NCBI GenBank assembly: GCA_036732565.1
Contig: DAINCF010000491.1
Location: forward strand, 1 to 5,447
DNA from: JAIVJN01 sp036732565
GTDB taxonomy: Bacteria > Acidobacteriota > Vicinamibacteria > Vicinamibacterales > UBA2999
DNA length: 5,447 nucleotides
Reading direction: 5' to 3'
The position numbers and the translations under genes are program-made. This document shows positions 1-5,447 of this stretch, piece after piece. Under the pieces are notes generated by a model. The model did not search any database. It was not told the DNA's origin and saw nothing but the letters and a program-made list of their open reading frames with translations. The number at the start of each line of letters is the position of its first letter. The first letter of the stretch is position 1.

Positions 1-1
1 G

Positions 2-712
2 CTGCCGCTGGGCAGCGGCGTCGGCAGCAGCGGCGCCAGTGCCGCCGCGGCGGTCGTCGCCGCCAACGAACTGCTGGGGCGTCCGGCGCCGCTCGACGTG
101 CTCGTGGAGTGCGCGATGGAGGGCGAGCGCGCCGGGTGTGGCGCGGCGCATCCGGATAACGTCGGTCCCGCGCTGTACGGTGGGTTCGTGCTGGCGCGCA
201 GCACAGATCCGCCAGACTTGATCCGCCTACCGGTGCCGGCGGGCCTCGCGGTCGCGGTACTTCATCCGGCGATCGAGATCGACACCCGCGAAGGCCGCGC
301 GTTGCTCGGGCCGTCGGTGCCGCTGGCCGATGCCGTGCGTCAGTGGGCCAATCTCGGCGGGCTCGTCTCGGGACTGTTCCAGAGCGATCTCGCGCTGATC
401 TCACGCGCGCTGGTCGACGTCATCGTGGAGCCGCGGCGCGCGCATCTGGTGCCCGGCTTCTACGAGGTCCAACGCGCTGCGCGAGAGGCCGGTGCGCTCG
501 GATGCAGCCTCTCCGGATCCGGTCCGTCGATCTTTGCGCTGTGTGAGAGCGAAGTGCGCGCCCGGGCCGTGGGTGACGCGATGCGCGCGGCCCATCGTGC
601 GGTCGCCCATGCCGAGACCGACGTGTGGATTTCGCCGGTCGGCCGCGAGGGCGCTCGTCTGGTGACGGGTTTCAGCGCTGCTCGACCTGTTCCAAGGTCC
701 GGGAGTCGGTGA
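2..712 (+). CDS. thrB: Homoserine kinase, C-terminal about 236 residues (5' end outside window)
   Basis: GHMP-family kinase that phosphorylates homoserine with ATP to O-phosphohomoserine, the step before threonine synthase; cytoplasmic. The frame is open from the window edge, so the first roughly 70-90 residues of a typical 300-320 aa enzyme are missing. Visible residues 2-13 form the GHMP ATP-binding loop (PLGSGVGSSGAS). The family usually has SSAAS or SSACS, so the Gly after the two serines is a mild variant. Residues 50-61 (HPDNVGPALYGG) match the conserved HxDNVxPxxxGG block. Residues 142-153 (EPRRAHLVPGF) match the EPxRxxLxPGF block, and 170-179 (LSGSGPSIFA) form the C-terminal GHMP glycine/serine loop. 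All motifs are in order in one frame. The TGA stop shares its A with the thrC ATG, which indicates an operon with translational coupling. The last 12 or so residues are unconserved. Identification is secure; only the N-terminus is unseen. Confidence 0.95.
   Translation: MPLGSGVGSSGASAAAAVVAANELLGRPAPLDVLVECAMEGERAGCGAAHPDNVGPALYGGFVLARSTDPPDLIRLPVPAGLAVAVLHPAIEIDTREGRALLGPSVPLADAVRQWANLGGLVSGLFQSDLALISRALVDVIVEPRRAHLVPGFYEVQRAAREAGALGCSLSGSGPSIFALCESEVRARAVGDAMRAAHRAVAHAETDVWISPVGREGARLVTGFSAARPVPRSGSR
701..705 (+). promoter_or_regulatory. Shine-Dalgarno site for thrC, inside the end of thrB
   Basis: GGGAG lies 6 nt before the ATG at 712, which is good spacing. It supports that ATG over the in-frame upstream ATG at 625, which would add 29 unconserved residues lying wholly inside thrB. 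Confidence 0.6.
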
Positions 713-2001
713 TGTCCTTCGTCAGCACACGAGGCGGCAGTGAGGCGGTCTCACTCAGGACGGCCATCGTCCAGGGGCTCGCGCCGGATGGCGGCTTGTA
801 CGTCCCCGAGCGGATCGAGCCGCTGCCGCAAGATCAGCTCGACGCGCTGCGCGGAGCGTCGTCGGTGGAGACCGGTGTGGCGATCGCGGCGCATCTGGTG
901 GGCGATGAGATCCCGCGCGCGGCCTGGACGCAGATTTTCTCGGATGCGTTGAACTTCGCGATCCCACTCGCGCCCGTCGAAGATCACGTGTTCGCGCTCG
1001 AGCTGTTTCACGGCCCGACGCTCGCGTTCAAGGACGTGGGCGCGCGCGTGCTCGCGCGATTGCTCAGCTATTTTCACGCCTCGTCCGAGCAACTGACGGT
1101 CCTGGTGGCGACCTCCGGCGACACGGGCGGAGCGGTGGCGCAAGCCTTTTTGGGCGTACCCGGCACGCGCGTGGTGGTGCTCTATCCCATCGGGCAGGTC
1201 AGTCGCGTGCAGGAGGCGCAGTTCGCGACGCTCGGCGACAACATCGTGACGCTGGCCGTGAACGGGACGTTCGATGATTGCCAACGTCTGGTGAAGGAGG
1301 CGTTCGCGGATCCGGGGCTGAGCGGCGAGCACCAGCTCACGTCGGCGAACTCGATCAACATCGGCAGGCTCGTGCCCCAGATCGTGTATTACGCGCGGGC
1401 CGTGCTCTCGTTACCGCCGGGCACGCAGCCGATCGTGTCGGTGCCGAGCGGCAATTTCGGCAATCTGACCGCCGGCGTGATGGCCGCGCGACTGGGTGTG
1501 CCGGTTGGCCGCTTCGTCGCGGCAACGAACATCAACGACACCATCCCACGCTTCCTCTCCACCGGACGCTACGAACCGCGATCCTCTCGCCCCACAGTGG
1601 CCAACGCGATGGATGTCGGCAACCCCAGCAACGTCGAGCGGCTGCGCTGGCTGTTCGACGATGACGTGGAGCGGATGCGGGAGGCGATCGCGTGGAGCGT
1701 GCACACGGACGATCAGGTGCGCGCCACCATCGCCGGCCTGTTCGTGTCTCGCGGCTATCTCTGCGATCCGCACAGCGCGATTGCCTACATGGGCTTGCAC
1801 GCCGTGCCGCGCGGGCTCGTCGACAGCCCGCGTCTCTTCCTGGCCACGGCGCACGCGGCGAAGTTTCGAGAAGTCGTCGAGCCGATCATCGGCCGCCCGG
1901 TGACGCTACCACCGGCCCTGGCGACCGCACTCGACAAGCCAAATCTGAGCCGTAGGATTGGCGCGACGTTGGCAGATTTACGGAAGGCATTGTCGGCCTG
2001 A
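712..2001 (+). CDS. thrC: Threonine synthase, full length (429 aa)
   Basis: PLP-dependent (fold type II) enzyme that converts O-phosphohomoserine to threonine and phosphate, the last step of the pathway; cytoplasmic. The start at 712 gives MSFVSTRGG, matching the usual M-x-Y/F-x-STRG N-terminus, and has an SD site. Residues 22-33 (GLAPDGGLYVPE) are the conserved N-terminal motif. Residues 99-112 (FHGPTLAFKDVGAR) carry the PLP Schiff-base lysine, K107. Residues 133-141 (ATSGDTGGA) and 246-251 (SGNFGN) are the substrate- and PLP-phosphate-binding loops. NPSNVER at 304-310 and the C-terminal HAAKF at 381-385 are also family-typical. The length is close to that of E. coli-type ThrC (about 428 aa), so the protein is complete. 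The gene overlaps thrB by one base (TGATG), so the two are probably co-transcribed and coupled. No attenuator can be judged because the operon's 5' end is outside the window. Confidence 0.97.
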   Translation: MSFVSTRGGSEAVSLRTAIVQGLAPDGGLYVPERIEPLPQDQLDALRGASSVETGVAIAAHLVGDEIPRAAWTQIFSDALNFAIPLAPVEDHVFALELFHGPTLAFKDVGARVLARLLSYFHASSEQLTVLVATSGDTGGAVAQAFLGVPGTRVVVLYPIGQVSRVQEAQFATLGDNIVTLAVNGTFDDCQRLVKEAFADPGLSGEHQLTSANSINIGRLVPQIVYYARAVLSLPPGTQPIVSVPSGNFGNLTAGVMAARLGVPVGRFVAATNINDTIPRFLSTGRYEPRSSRPTVANAMDVGNPSNVERLRWLFDDDVERMREAIAWSVHTDDQVRATIAGLFVSRGYLCDPHSAIAYMGLHAVPRGLVDSPRLFLATAHAAKFREVVEPIIGRPVTLPPALATALDKPNLSRRIGATLADLRKALSA

Positions 2002-2003
2002 GT

Positions 2004-2102
2004 CCTGTGACCTGAGACTCAAGGGCGGTTTGACCTGAGCCCAAGGCGAGCCTCAGGCCTCAGGCCTGATGTGGCCCCAGGCCCCATGTCTCAAGTCACA
2101 AG
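2004..2102. repeat. Symmetrical intergenic repeat cluster between thrC and pepF
   Basis: The gap holds two sense copies of CCTGAG (2011-2016 and 2034-2039), each inside a TGACCTGAG..AAGG unit 23 bp apart. Two inverted copies, CTCAGG (2052-2057 and 2059-2064), form a 7-bp CCTCAGG tandem. A decayed inverted copy, CTCAAG, lies at 2090-2095. The outer arms 2004-2018 and 2088-2102 are inverted repeats matching at 13 of 15 positions. The transcript could fold into a long nested hairpin; CCTGAG 2034-2039 could also pair with CTCAGG 2052-2057. No U-run follows, so this is not a classical intrinsic terminator, though it could end or protect the thr transcript. It may be a dispersed REP-like family, but its genomic copy number cannot be seen here. 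Confidence 0.6.
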
Positions 2103-2107
2103 CCGGG

Positions 2108-2113
2108 TATGAT
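2108..2113 (+). promoter_or_regulatory. Possible -10 box of pepF, suggesting a leaderless start at 2121
   Basis: TATGAT differs from the TATAAT consensus at one position and sits 7 nt before the ATG at 2121. A transcription start would therefore fall at or next to that ATG. No good -35 hexamer is seen at 16-18 bp spacing, and there is no Shine-Dalgarno sequence before either candidate start codon. -10 boxes placed just before the start codon mark leaderless genes in several high-GC phyla. The call is tentative because one hexamer can arise by chance. Confidence 0.35.
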
Positions 2114-2120
2114 CGTTCTT

Positions 2121-3959
2121 ATGTCTCCAGAGGCCGCCTCCGCCCCTCCCAGTCTCCTGCCGTCCCGGGAACACATCGAAGATCGCTACAAGTGGGATCT
2201 GTCTCATGTCTTCGGGGATTGGGCGGAGTGGGAGGGCGGCTATCGCGAGCTCGAGGCCGGCATCGAGCAGATGCGCGGCTTCGAAGGCACGCTGGCGCAG
2301 GGCGCCGGACGGCTGCTGGAGATCATGCGTGCACAGGACGCGCTCGGGCAGCTCGCGTACAAGGTCTACTACTTCGCAGTGCTTCGCTACGACCAGGATC
2401 AGCGCGACAACACCGTCAACGCGCGGAAGCAGCAGGTGCAGCTGCTGCTCGCGCGGTGGGCGCAGGCGACGTCGTGGTTCAATCCCGAGCTGCTGCGCAT
2501 TCCGGTCGACACCGTCCGTCAGTGGATGGAGCAGTCGCCGGAGCTGGCGGTCTATCGCTTTGCGATCGAGAACCTGTTCCGGCAGCAGGAGCATGTGCTC
2601 GATGAGGCGGGTGAGCAGCTCCTGTCGCTGAGCGCACGGCTGGGCGGCGTGCCCAACGACGCCTACGCCGCGCTGTCCACGGCGGACGCGAAGTTCTCCA
2701 CCATCACGCTCTCGACGGGTGAACGCGTGCAGGTGAGCTACGGACAGTATCGCAAGCTGCTCATCACCTGCCGGGAGCAACGCGATCGCGCGGCGGCGTA
2801 CGAGGCGTTGTACGACACCTACGGCGCGAGCCTCAACACCTACGCGACGCTCTACAACGGCGTCATGCAGCGCGAATGGTTCGACGCTCGCGCCCGTCGT
2901 CACAAGACCACGCTCGAGGCGGCCCTGTTCGGCAACCACATTCCGCCGTCGGTGGTCGAGAACCTGATCACCGAGACCAAAGCCGGCGTCGAGCCGTTCC
3001 GCCGCTATCACCAATTGCGTCGCCGCGTGCTCGGCGTCGAGAGCTATCACATCTACGACGCGCTGGTGCCGCTCGTCGAGGTCGACGTGCGGTATCCCTA
3101 CGATGAAGTGCTCGACTGGATCGTCCAGGCGACATCGTCGCTCGGCGCCGACTACCAGCAGCGCGTCAGGGCCGCATTCGAAGGGCGTTGGATTGACGTC
3201 TACGAGAACCAGGGGAAGCGCATCGGCGCGTACTCGGCGCCGGTGTACGGCGTGCATCCGTACATGCTGATGAATTACAACGACACCTTGGATGCGGTGT
3301 TCACGCTGGCGCACGAGATGGGCCACTCCATCCACACGCTGCTCGCGCACGAGCATCAGCCATTCGTCTACTCCGACTACACCATCTTCGTGGCGGAGGT
3401 GCCGTCGACGTTGAGCGAAGCGCTGCTGCTCGAATACATGCTGAAGCGCGCGACCTCGCGGGAAGAGCGTGCGTTGCTGCTCCAGCACGCGATCGATGGC
3501 ATCGTGCAGACGTTCTACAACCAGGTCCTCTTTGCCGACTTCGAGCTCGAGGCCCATCGCATGGTGGAGCGCGACCAGCCCATTACCGCGGACGCGCTCA
3601 ACGAGCTGTACGGACGACTGCTGGGGCAATACTACGGTGATGCCGTCGCCGACGAGCCTCGCGCGAGGACGACGTGGTCACGCATCCCGCATTTCTTCCA
3701 ATCGCCGTACTACGTCTATCAGTACGCGACGTGTTTCGCGTCCACGGCGTGGCTGATGCGCGAAGTCGGGAGCGCGGATCCGGTGACGCGCGCGTCAGGC
3801 GTCGAGCGCTATCTGAATCTACTGGCCGCCGGTGGCAGCGACTACCCGATGAACCTGCTCGCCCGGGCCGGCGTCGACCTCAGCCGCCCCGAACCCGTCC
3901 GCGCCGTCGTCGAGCAACTGTCAGATCTCGTCGATCGTCTCGAGGCGGAGTTGGTGTAG
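2121..3959 (+). CDS. pepF: Oligoendopeptidase F, M3 family zinc metallopeptidase (612 aa)
   Basis: Cytoplasmic zinc endopeptidase that cuts short peptides, usually in peptide turnover. With the start at 2121, the N-terminal helical M3B/PepF region spans roughly residues 110-200, and the M3 catalytic domain spans about 200-600. HEMGH at 398-402 supplies zinc ligands H398 and H402 and the catalytic base E399. E426 in AEVPSTLSE is the third ligand, about 24 residues downstream as in M3 enzymes. GAYSAPVYGVHPY (369-381) and PYYVYQYAT (529-537) are substrate-site segments typical of PepF, with the tyrosines that stabilise the transition state. There is no signal peptide or membrane segment. Length fits the family (about 600 aa), so the gene looks intact. 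An in-frame ATG at 2109 would add four residues (MIVL), but it lies inside the possible -10 box and neither start has an SD, so 2121 is preferred with moderate certainty. The gene is about 120 bp after thrC on the same strand and is functionally unrelated. Its stop TAG lies in a palindrome. Confidence 0.95.
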   Translation: MSPEAASAPPSLLPSREHIEDRYKWDLSHVFGDWAEWEGGYRELEAGIEQMRGFEGTLAQGAGRLLEIMRAQDALGQLAYKVYYFAVLRYDQDQRDNTVNARKQQVQLLLARWAQATSWFNPELLRIPVDTVRQWMEQSPELAVYRFAIENLFRQQEHVLDEAGEQLLSLSARLGGVPNDAYAALSTADAKFSTITLSTGERVQVSYGQYRKLLITCREQRDRAAAYEALYDTYGASLNTYATLYNGVMQREWFDARARRHKTTLEAALFGNHIPPSVVENLITETKAGVEPFRRYHQLRRRVLGVESYHIYDALVPLVEVDVRYPYDEVLDWIVQATSSLGADYQQRVRAAFEGRWIDVYENQGKRIGAYSAPVYGVHPYMLMNYNDTLDAVFTLAHEMGHSIHTLLAHEHQPFVYSDYTIFVAEVPSTLSEALLLEYMLKRATSREERALLLQHAIDGIVQTFYNQVLFADFELEAHRMVERDQPITADALNELYGRLLGQYYGDAVADEPRARTTWSRIPHFFQSPYYVYQYATCFASTAWLMREVGSADPVTRASGVERYLNLLAAGGSDYPMNLLARAGVDLSRPEPVRAVVEQLSDLVDRLEAELV

Positions 3960-3981
3960 GGGCGGCTCGCGAGCCGCCCCT
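3958..3981. terminator. Perfect 24-bp GC-rich palindrome overlapping the pepF stop
   Basis: Positions 3958-3969 and 3970-3981 are exact reverse complements (12 + 12, arm AGGGGCGGCTCG). The left arm starts inside the pepF TAG. The RNA could form a very stable stem on either strand, so it could act as a bidirectional 3'-end or terminator structure between convergent genes. There is no T-run on the plus side (TGCGTCTGTC follows), so intrinsic termination is unproven. From memory, similar GTAGGGGCGGC-type palindromes are dispersed between genes in several bacterial phyla; treat this as a probable interspersed palindromic repeat. A partial second copy lies at 4270-4280. Confidence 0.6.
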
Positions 3982-4026
3982 GCGTCTGTCGGAGCGCGGT
4001 TACGGGATCCAGGCGCATTGCGTGCA
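3973..4026. repeat. Direct repeat copy A (permease 3'-end sequence)
   Basis: This 54-bp stretch matches 4270-4323 at 47 of 54 positions without gaps, at an offset of exactly 297 bp (99 codons). It contains the right arm of the palindrome plus sequence equivalent to the last 15 codons of the downstream permease gene. Confidence 0.85.
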
Positions 4027-4036
4027 CCGCGGGCAT
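3983..4036 (-). pseudogene. Orphan C-terminal tail of an ADOP/FtsX-type permease
   Basis: Read on the minus strand this gives MPAVHAMRLDPVTALRQT, matching the end of the intact neighbour (PAMRAMRLDPVTALRHT). No permease-like sequence precedes it; upstream in transcription order lies a different coding fragment. The position of the neighbour's TAG stop is CAG here (3980-3982), so the frame runs on through the palindrome. Six sense-codon positions differ between the copies and four of these changes are synonymous wobble changes. That suggests descent from a separate functional paralogue rather than recent copying followed by decay. It is too short to be functional. Confidence 0.7.
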
Positions 4037-4052
4037 GAGGGGGCGAGCGTGC

Positions 4053-4270
4053 TCACTGCCGTTGGATCGCTCCGCGCTCCCATGGGAACGCGAGCGTCGG
4101 ACGATACTCATGGCGACGGAGGGCGATCGTCAGCGTGGCGCCAGCGCCTGCGGCGAGACGCACGCTGAATGCCGGACCGTTGACAGGAGTCACCTGCTGT
4201 CCGATTGCGACGCTGGTCGCGTGATGTTCGCCATAGGCGCCCATCTGCACCTGCACGGTGCGGGCGGCCG
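4053..4270 (-). pseudogene. C-terminal fragment of an unidentified protein-coding gene
   Basis: The minus-strand frame ending at TGA (4053-4055) reads as a convincing protein for about 72 codons. It contains RTVQVQMGAYGEHHATSV, then PVNGPAFSVRL, then GAGATLTIALRR, and finishes with PTLAFPWERGAIQRQ. Codons follow the local GC-rich wobble pattern, and alternating hydrophobic residues suggest beta-strands, as in a beta-sandwich domain. The frame stays open further upstream, but from 4277 onward it lies out of frame inside the permease gene, where the translation is an arginine-rich shadow. The real gene therefore has no 5' part here. It could be the tail of a secreted or carbohydrate-active enzyme, but the family is not recognised and no function is assigned. 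The fragment sits between the two permease-tail repeats, so it was probably brought in by rearrangement. Confidence 0.55.
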
Positions 4271-4323
4271 CCGCCCCTACGTGTGCCGCAGCGCGGTCAC
4301 GGGATCCAGGCGCATCGCGCGCA
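4270..4323. repeat. Direct repeat copy B (3' end of the intact permease and partial palindrome)
   Basis: Partner of 3973-4026 (47 of 54 identical). It includes the permease stop codon and the last 15 codons. On its outer side, TAGGGGCGGC (minus strand, 4279-4270) equals the pepF-side arm at 3957-3966, but the opposite palindrome arm is altered: 4263-4272 forms only a 10-bp palindrome, GGCGGCCGCC. Confidence 0.8.
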
Positions 4324-5446
4324 TGGCCGGGACCGTGGCAGCGACGATCGCGAGGCCGAGCAGCACGAGTGGCACGCCGGCGAACGTGATCGGATCGAAC
4401 GCACCCACGCCGAACAGTTGATTGGCCAGGAGCGGCGCGACGAGGAAGGAGGCGATCAGCCCAGCCGCAACGCCCGCCGCGGCGAGCCCGAGGGCGTGGC
4501 CGACCACCATGCTCATCAGCTGTCGGGGCTCCGCGCCCAAGGCTATCCGCAGTCCCATCTCGCCGGTGCGCTCGGAGACGATGAGCGCCATCACCCCGTA
4601 GACGCCGGACGCCGCCAGCGTCAGGGCGAGCACGCCGAATAGCGTGACCAGCAGCAGCGTGAATCGCCGCTCGGCGACGGACTCCGATCGGATCTGCGTC
4701 ATTGTCCGCACGTCGTAGAGCGGCATGGCCGGATCCATGGCTCGGGCTTCCGCGCGCACCAGCTCCGCGAGCGCTGCGGGATCGCCGATCGTTCGAAACA
4801 CCATGAACGGCGCCACCGGCGGCAGCTGCAGGTAGTTCACGTACATCTCCGGCGCCGGCTCGGCTTCGAGCCCCGAGTGCCTGACGTCGCCGATGATGCC
4901 GACGATGGTCATCCATGTGGCGTTTGGAGAGGGACCGGTGCGGATCCGCAGGCCGATCGGGTCGGTCTCACCGAAGATGCGTCGGGCCATCGTCTGATTG
5001 ATGACCGCAACCGGCGGCGCGCTCTCGTTGTCCTCGGCGGTGAAGCCGCGGCCGCGCAGCACGGGAATTCCCATCGCCTGGAAGTAGTCATTCAGGGATC
5101 GACGGAACTCCACTTCCGGCAGCTCGCCTGGCGGGGTACTTCGCCCCTCGACCGCGACCGTCGTCGACACGTTCGTGCTGCCGAGGGGCAGCCGGGTGGT
5201 GCCACCGACAGCGGTCACGCCGGGTAGTGCCTGCATGCGCCCGAAGAACTCGTGGTAGAAAGCCCGCCGCGCCTCGGCGGTCGTCAACCGCGACGGGACG
5301 TTCAGCTGCAACGTGAGCAGCTGTTCGGGGGTGAAGCCGGGATTGACCGACAGCAGCGCCGTGAAGCTGCGCAGCAGCAATCCCGCGCCGACGGTGAGCA
5401 CGACGGCCAGCGCGATCTCGCCGACGACGAGCGCGGCGCGCAGGCG
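4277..5446 (-). CDS. ADOP-type MacB/FtsX permease, C-terminal 389 residues (5' end outside window)
   Basis: Inner-membrane permease of the MacB/FtsX class. In Acidobacteriota these large orphan permeases (about 800-900 aa, two FtsX units) occur in many paralogues; substrates are mostly unknown. The frame is open to the window edge, and the GTG at 5401 is internal. Visible residues 4-27 form a membrane helix (ALVVGEIALAVV then GAGLLLRSF), followed by NPGFTPEQLLTLQLNVP, a typical lead into the second MacB periplasmic core domain (about 45-250). The last FtsX domain has helices near 262-288, 315-340 and 356-373. It carries the cytoplasmic coupling-helix motif SERTGEMGLRIALGA at 291-305, which in this class contacts an ATPase. 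The end, RAMRLDPVTALRHT, is family-typical. No ATPase domain or partner gene is visible. The gene converges on pepF. The ADOP assignment assumes the unseen N-terminal half; a shorter MacB-like permease is the alternative. Confidence 0.88.
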   Translation of the reverse strand, partial: RLRAALVVGEIALAVVLTVGAGLLLRSFTALLSVNPGFTPEQLLTLQLNVPSRLTTAEARRAFYHEFFGRMQALPGVTAVGGTTRLPLGSTNVSTTVAVEGRSTPPGELPEVEFRRSLNDYFQAMGIPVLRGRGFTAEDNESAPPVAVINQTMARRIFGETDPIGLRIRTGPSPNATWMTIVGIIGDVRHSGLEAEPAPEMYVNYLQLPPVAPFMVFRTIGDPAALAELVRAEARAMDPAMPLYDVRTMTQIRSESVAERRFTLLLVTLFGVLALTLAASGVYGVMALIVSERTGEMGLRIALGAEPRQLMSMVVGHALGLAAAGVAAGLIASFLVAPLLANQLFGVGAFDPITFAGVPLVLLGLAIVAATVPAMRAMRLDPVTALRHT

Positions 5447-5447
5447 T

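Noticed and set aside
625..711. In-frame upstream ATG start for thrC
   Set aside because: It would add 29 residues unlike any threonine synthase N-terminus and lies inside thrB. The ATG at 712 has an SD and the STRG start motif.
751..1332. A 193-codon antisense frame within thrC
   Set aside because: This is a shadow of a high-GC gene. The thrC frame carries all catalytic motifs and the antisense translation has none.
2091..3629. A 512-codon open frame antisense to pepF
   Set aside because: It is in exact codon register with pepF, so each antisense codon is the complement of a pepF codon. Stops would need TTA, CTA or TCA on the sense strand, which are rare at this GC content. The translation is Arg/His/Leu-rich with no recognisable motif, whereas pepF has full family motifs.
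3958..4323. A CRISPR array, insertion sequence or small mobile element with terminal repeats
   Set aside because: There are only two direct repeats, both permease coding tail. There is no transposase, no inverted terminal repeats bounding the segment, and no evident target-site duplication.
4035..4421. Plus-strand open frames in the debris region (4035-4421 and 4205-4642)
   Set aside because: They overlap minus-strand coding sequence, and their translations are Arg/Thr-rich with no motif; they are antisense shadows.
4277..4916. Upstream part of the 287-codon minus-strand frame that ends at 4053
   Set aside because: It lies out of frame within the permease gene and translates to low-complexity Arg/Ala/Gly. 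Only the part beyond the permease stop (4053-4270) is protein-like.

Overview
The window is GC-rich, with G or C at most third codon positions, and is densely coding. It looks like an Acidobacteriota chromosome, possibly of the Vicinamibacteria type. The best pointer is the minus-strand gene at the right edge, a MacB/FtsX-like permease of the large 'acidobacterial duplicated orphan permease' (ADOP) style. Intergenic palindromic and CCTGAG-type repeats fit this but do not prove it. The lineage is an inference.

Left part (2-2001, plus strand): the end of a threonine biosynthesis operon. A 5'-truncated homoserine kinase (thrB) overlaps threonine synthase (thrC) by one base (TGATG). Together they convert homoserine to O-phosphohomoserine and then to threonine. 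thrA or another homoserine dehydrogenase may lie upstream, outside the window.

Middle (2002-3959): a roughly 100-bp gap carries a symmetrical set of CCTGAG/CTCAGG repeats. A possible -10 box then lies directly before pepF, an M3-family zinc oligoendopeptidase F with all expected zinc ligands. The -10 box suggests pepF has its own promoter and perhaps a leaderless mRNA.

Right part (3958-5446): a perfect 24-bp palindrome overlaps the pepF stop codon. It is followed by about 300 bp of gene debris. This consists of a 54-bp near-copy of the 3' end of the neighbouring permease gene and a minus-strand stretch of about 72 codons that reads as the C-terminus of an unidentified protein, with no 5' part. 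The ADOP-like permease gene (minus strand, C-terminal half only) converges on this region. Its TAG stop lies in the same TAGGGGCGGC sequence that supplies the pepF stop. The simplest reading is that pepF and the permease once converged on a single palindrome, and that recombination involving a paralogous permease tail later inserted the debris.

No RNA genes, CRISPR arrays, complete insertion sequences or defence-type systems were seen. The genes are ordinary housekeeping or transport genes; the unusual material is in the two intergenic regions.
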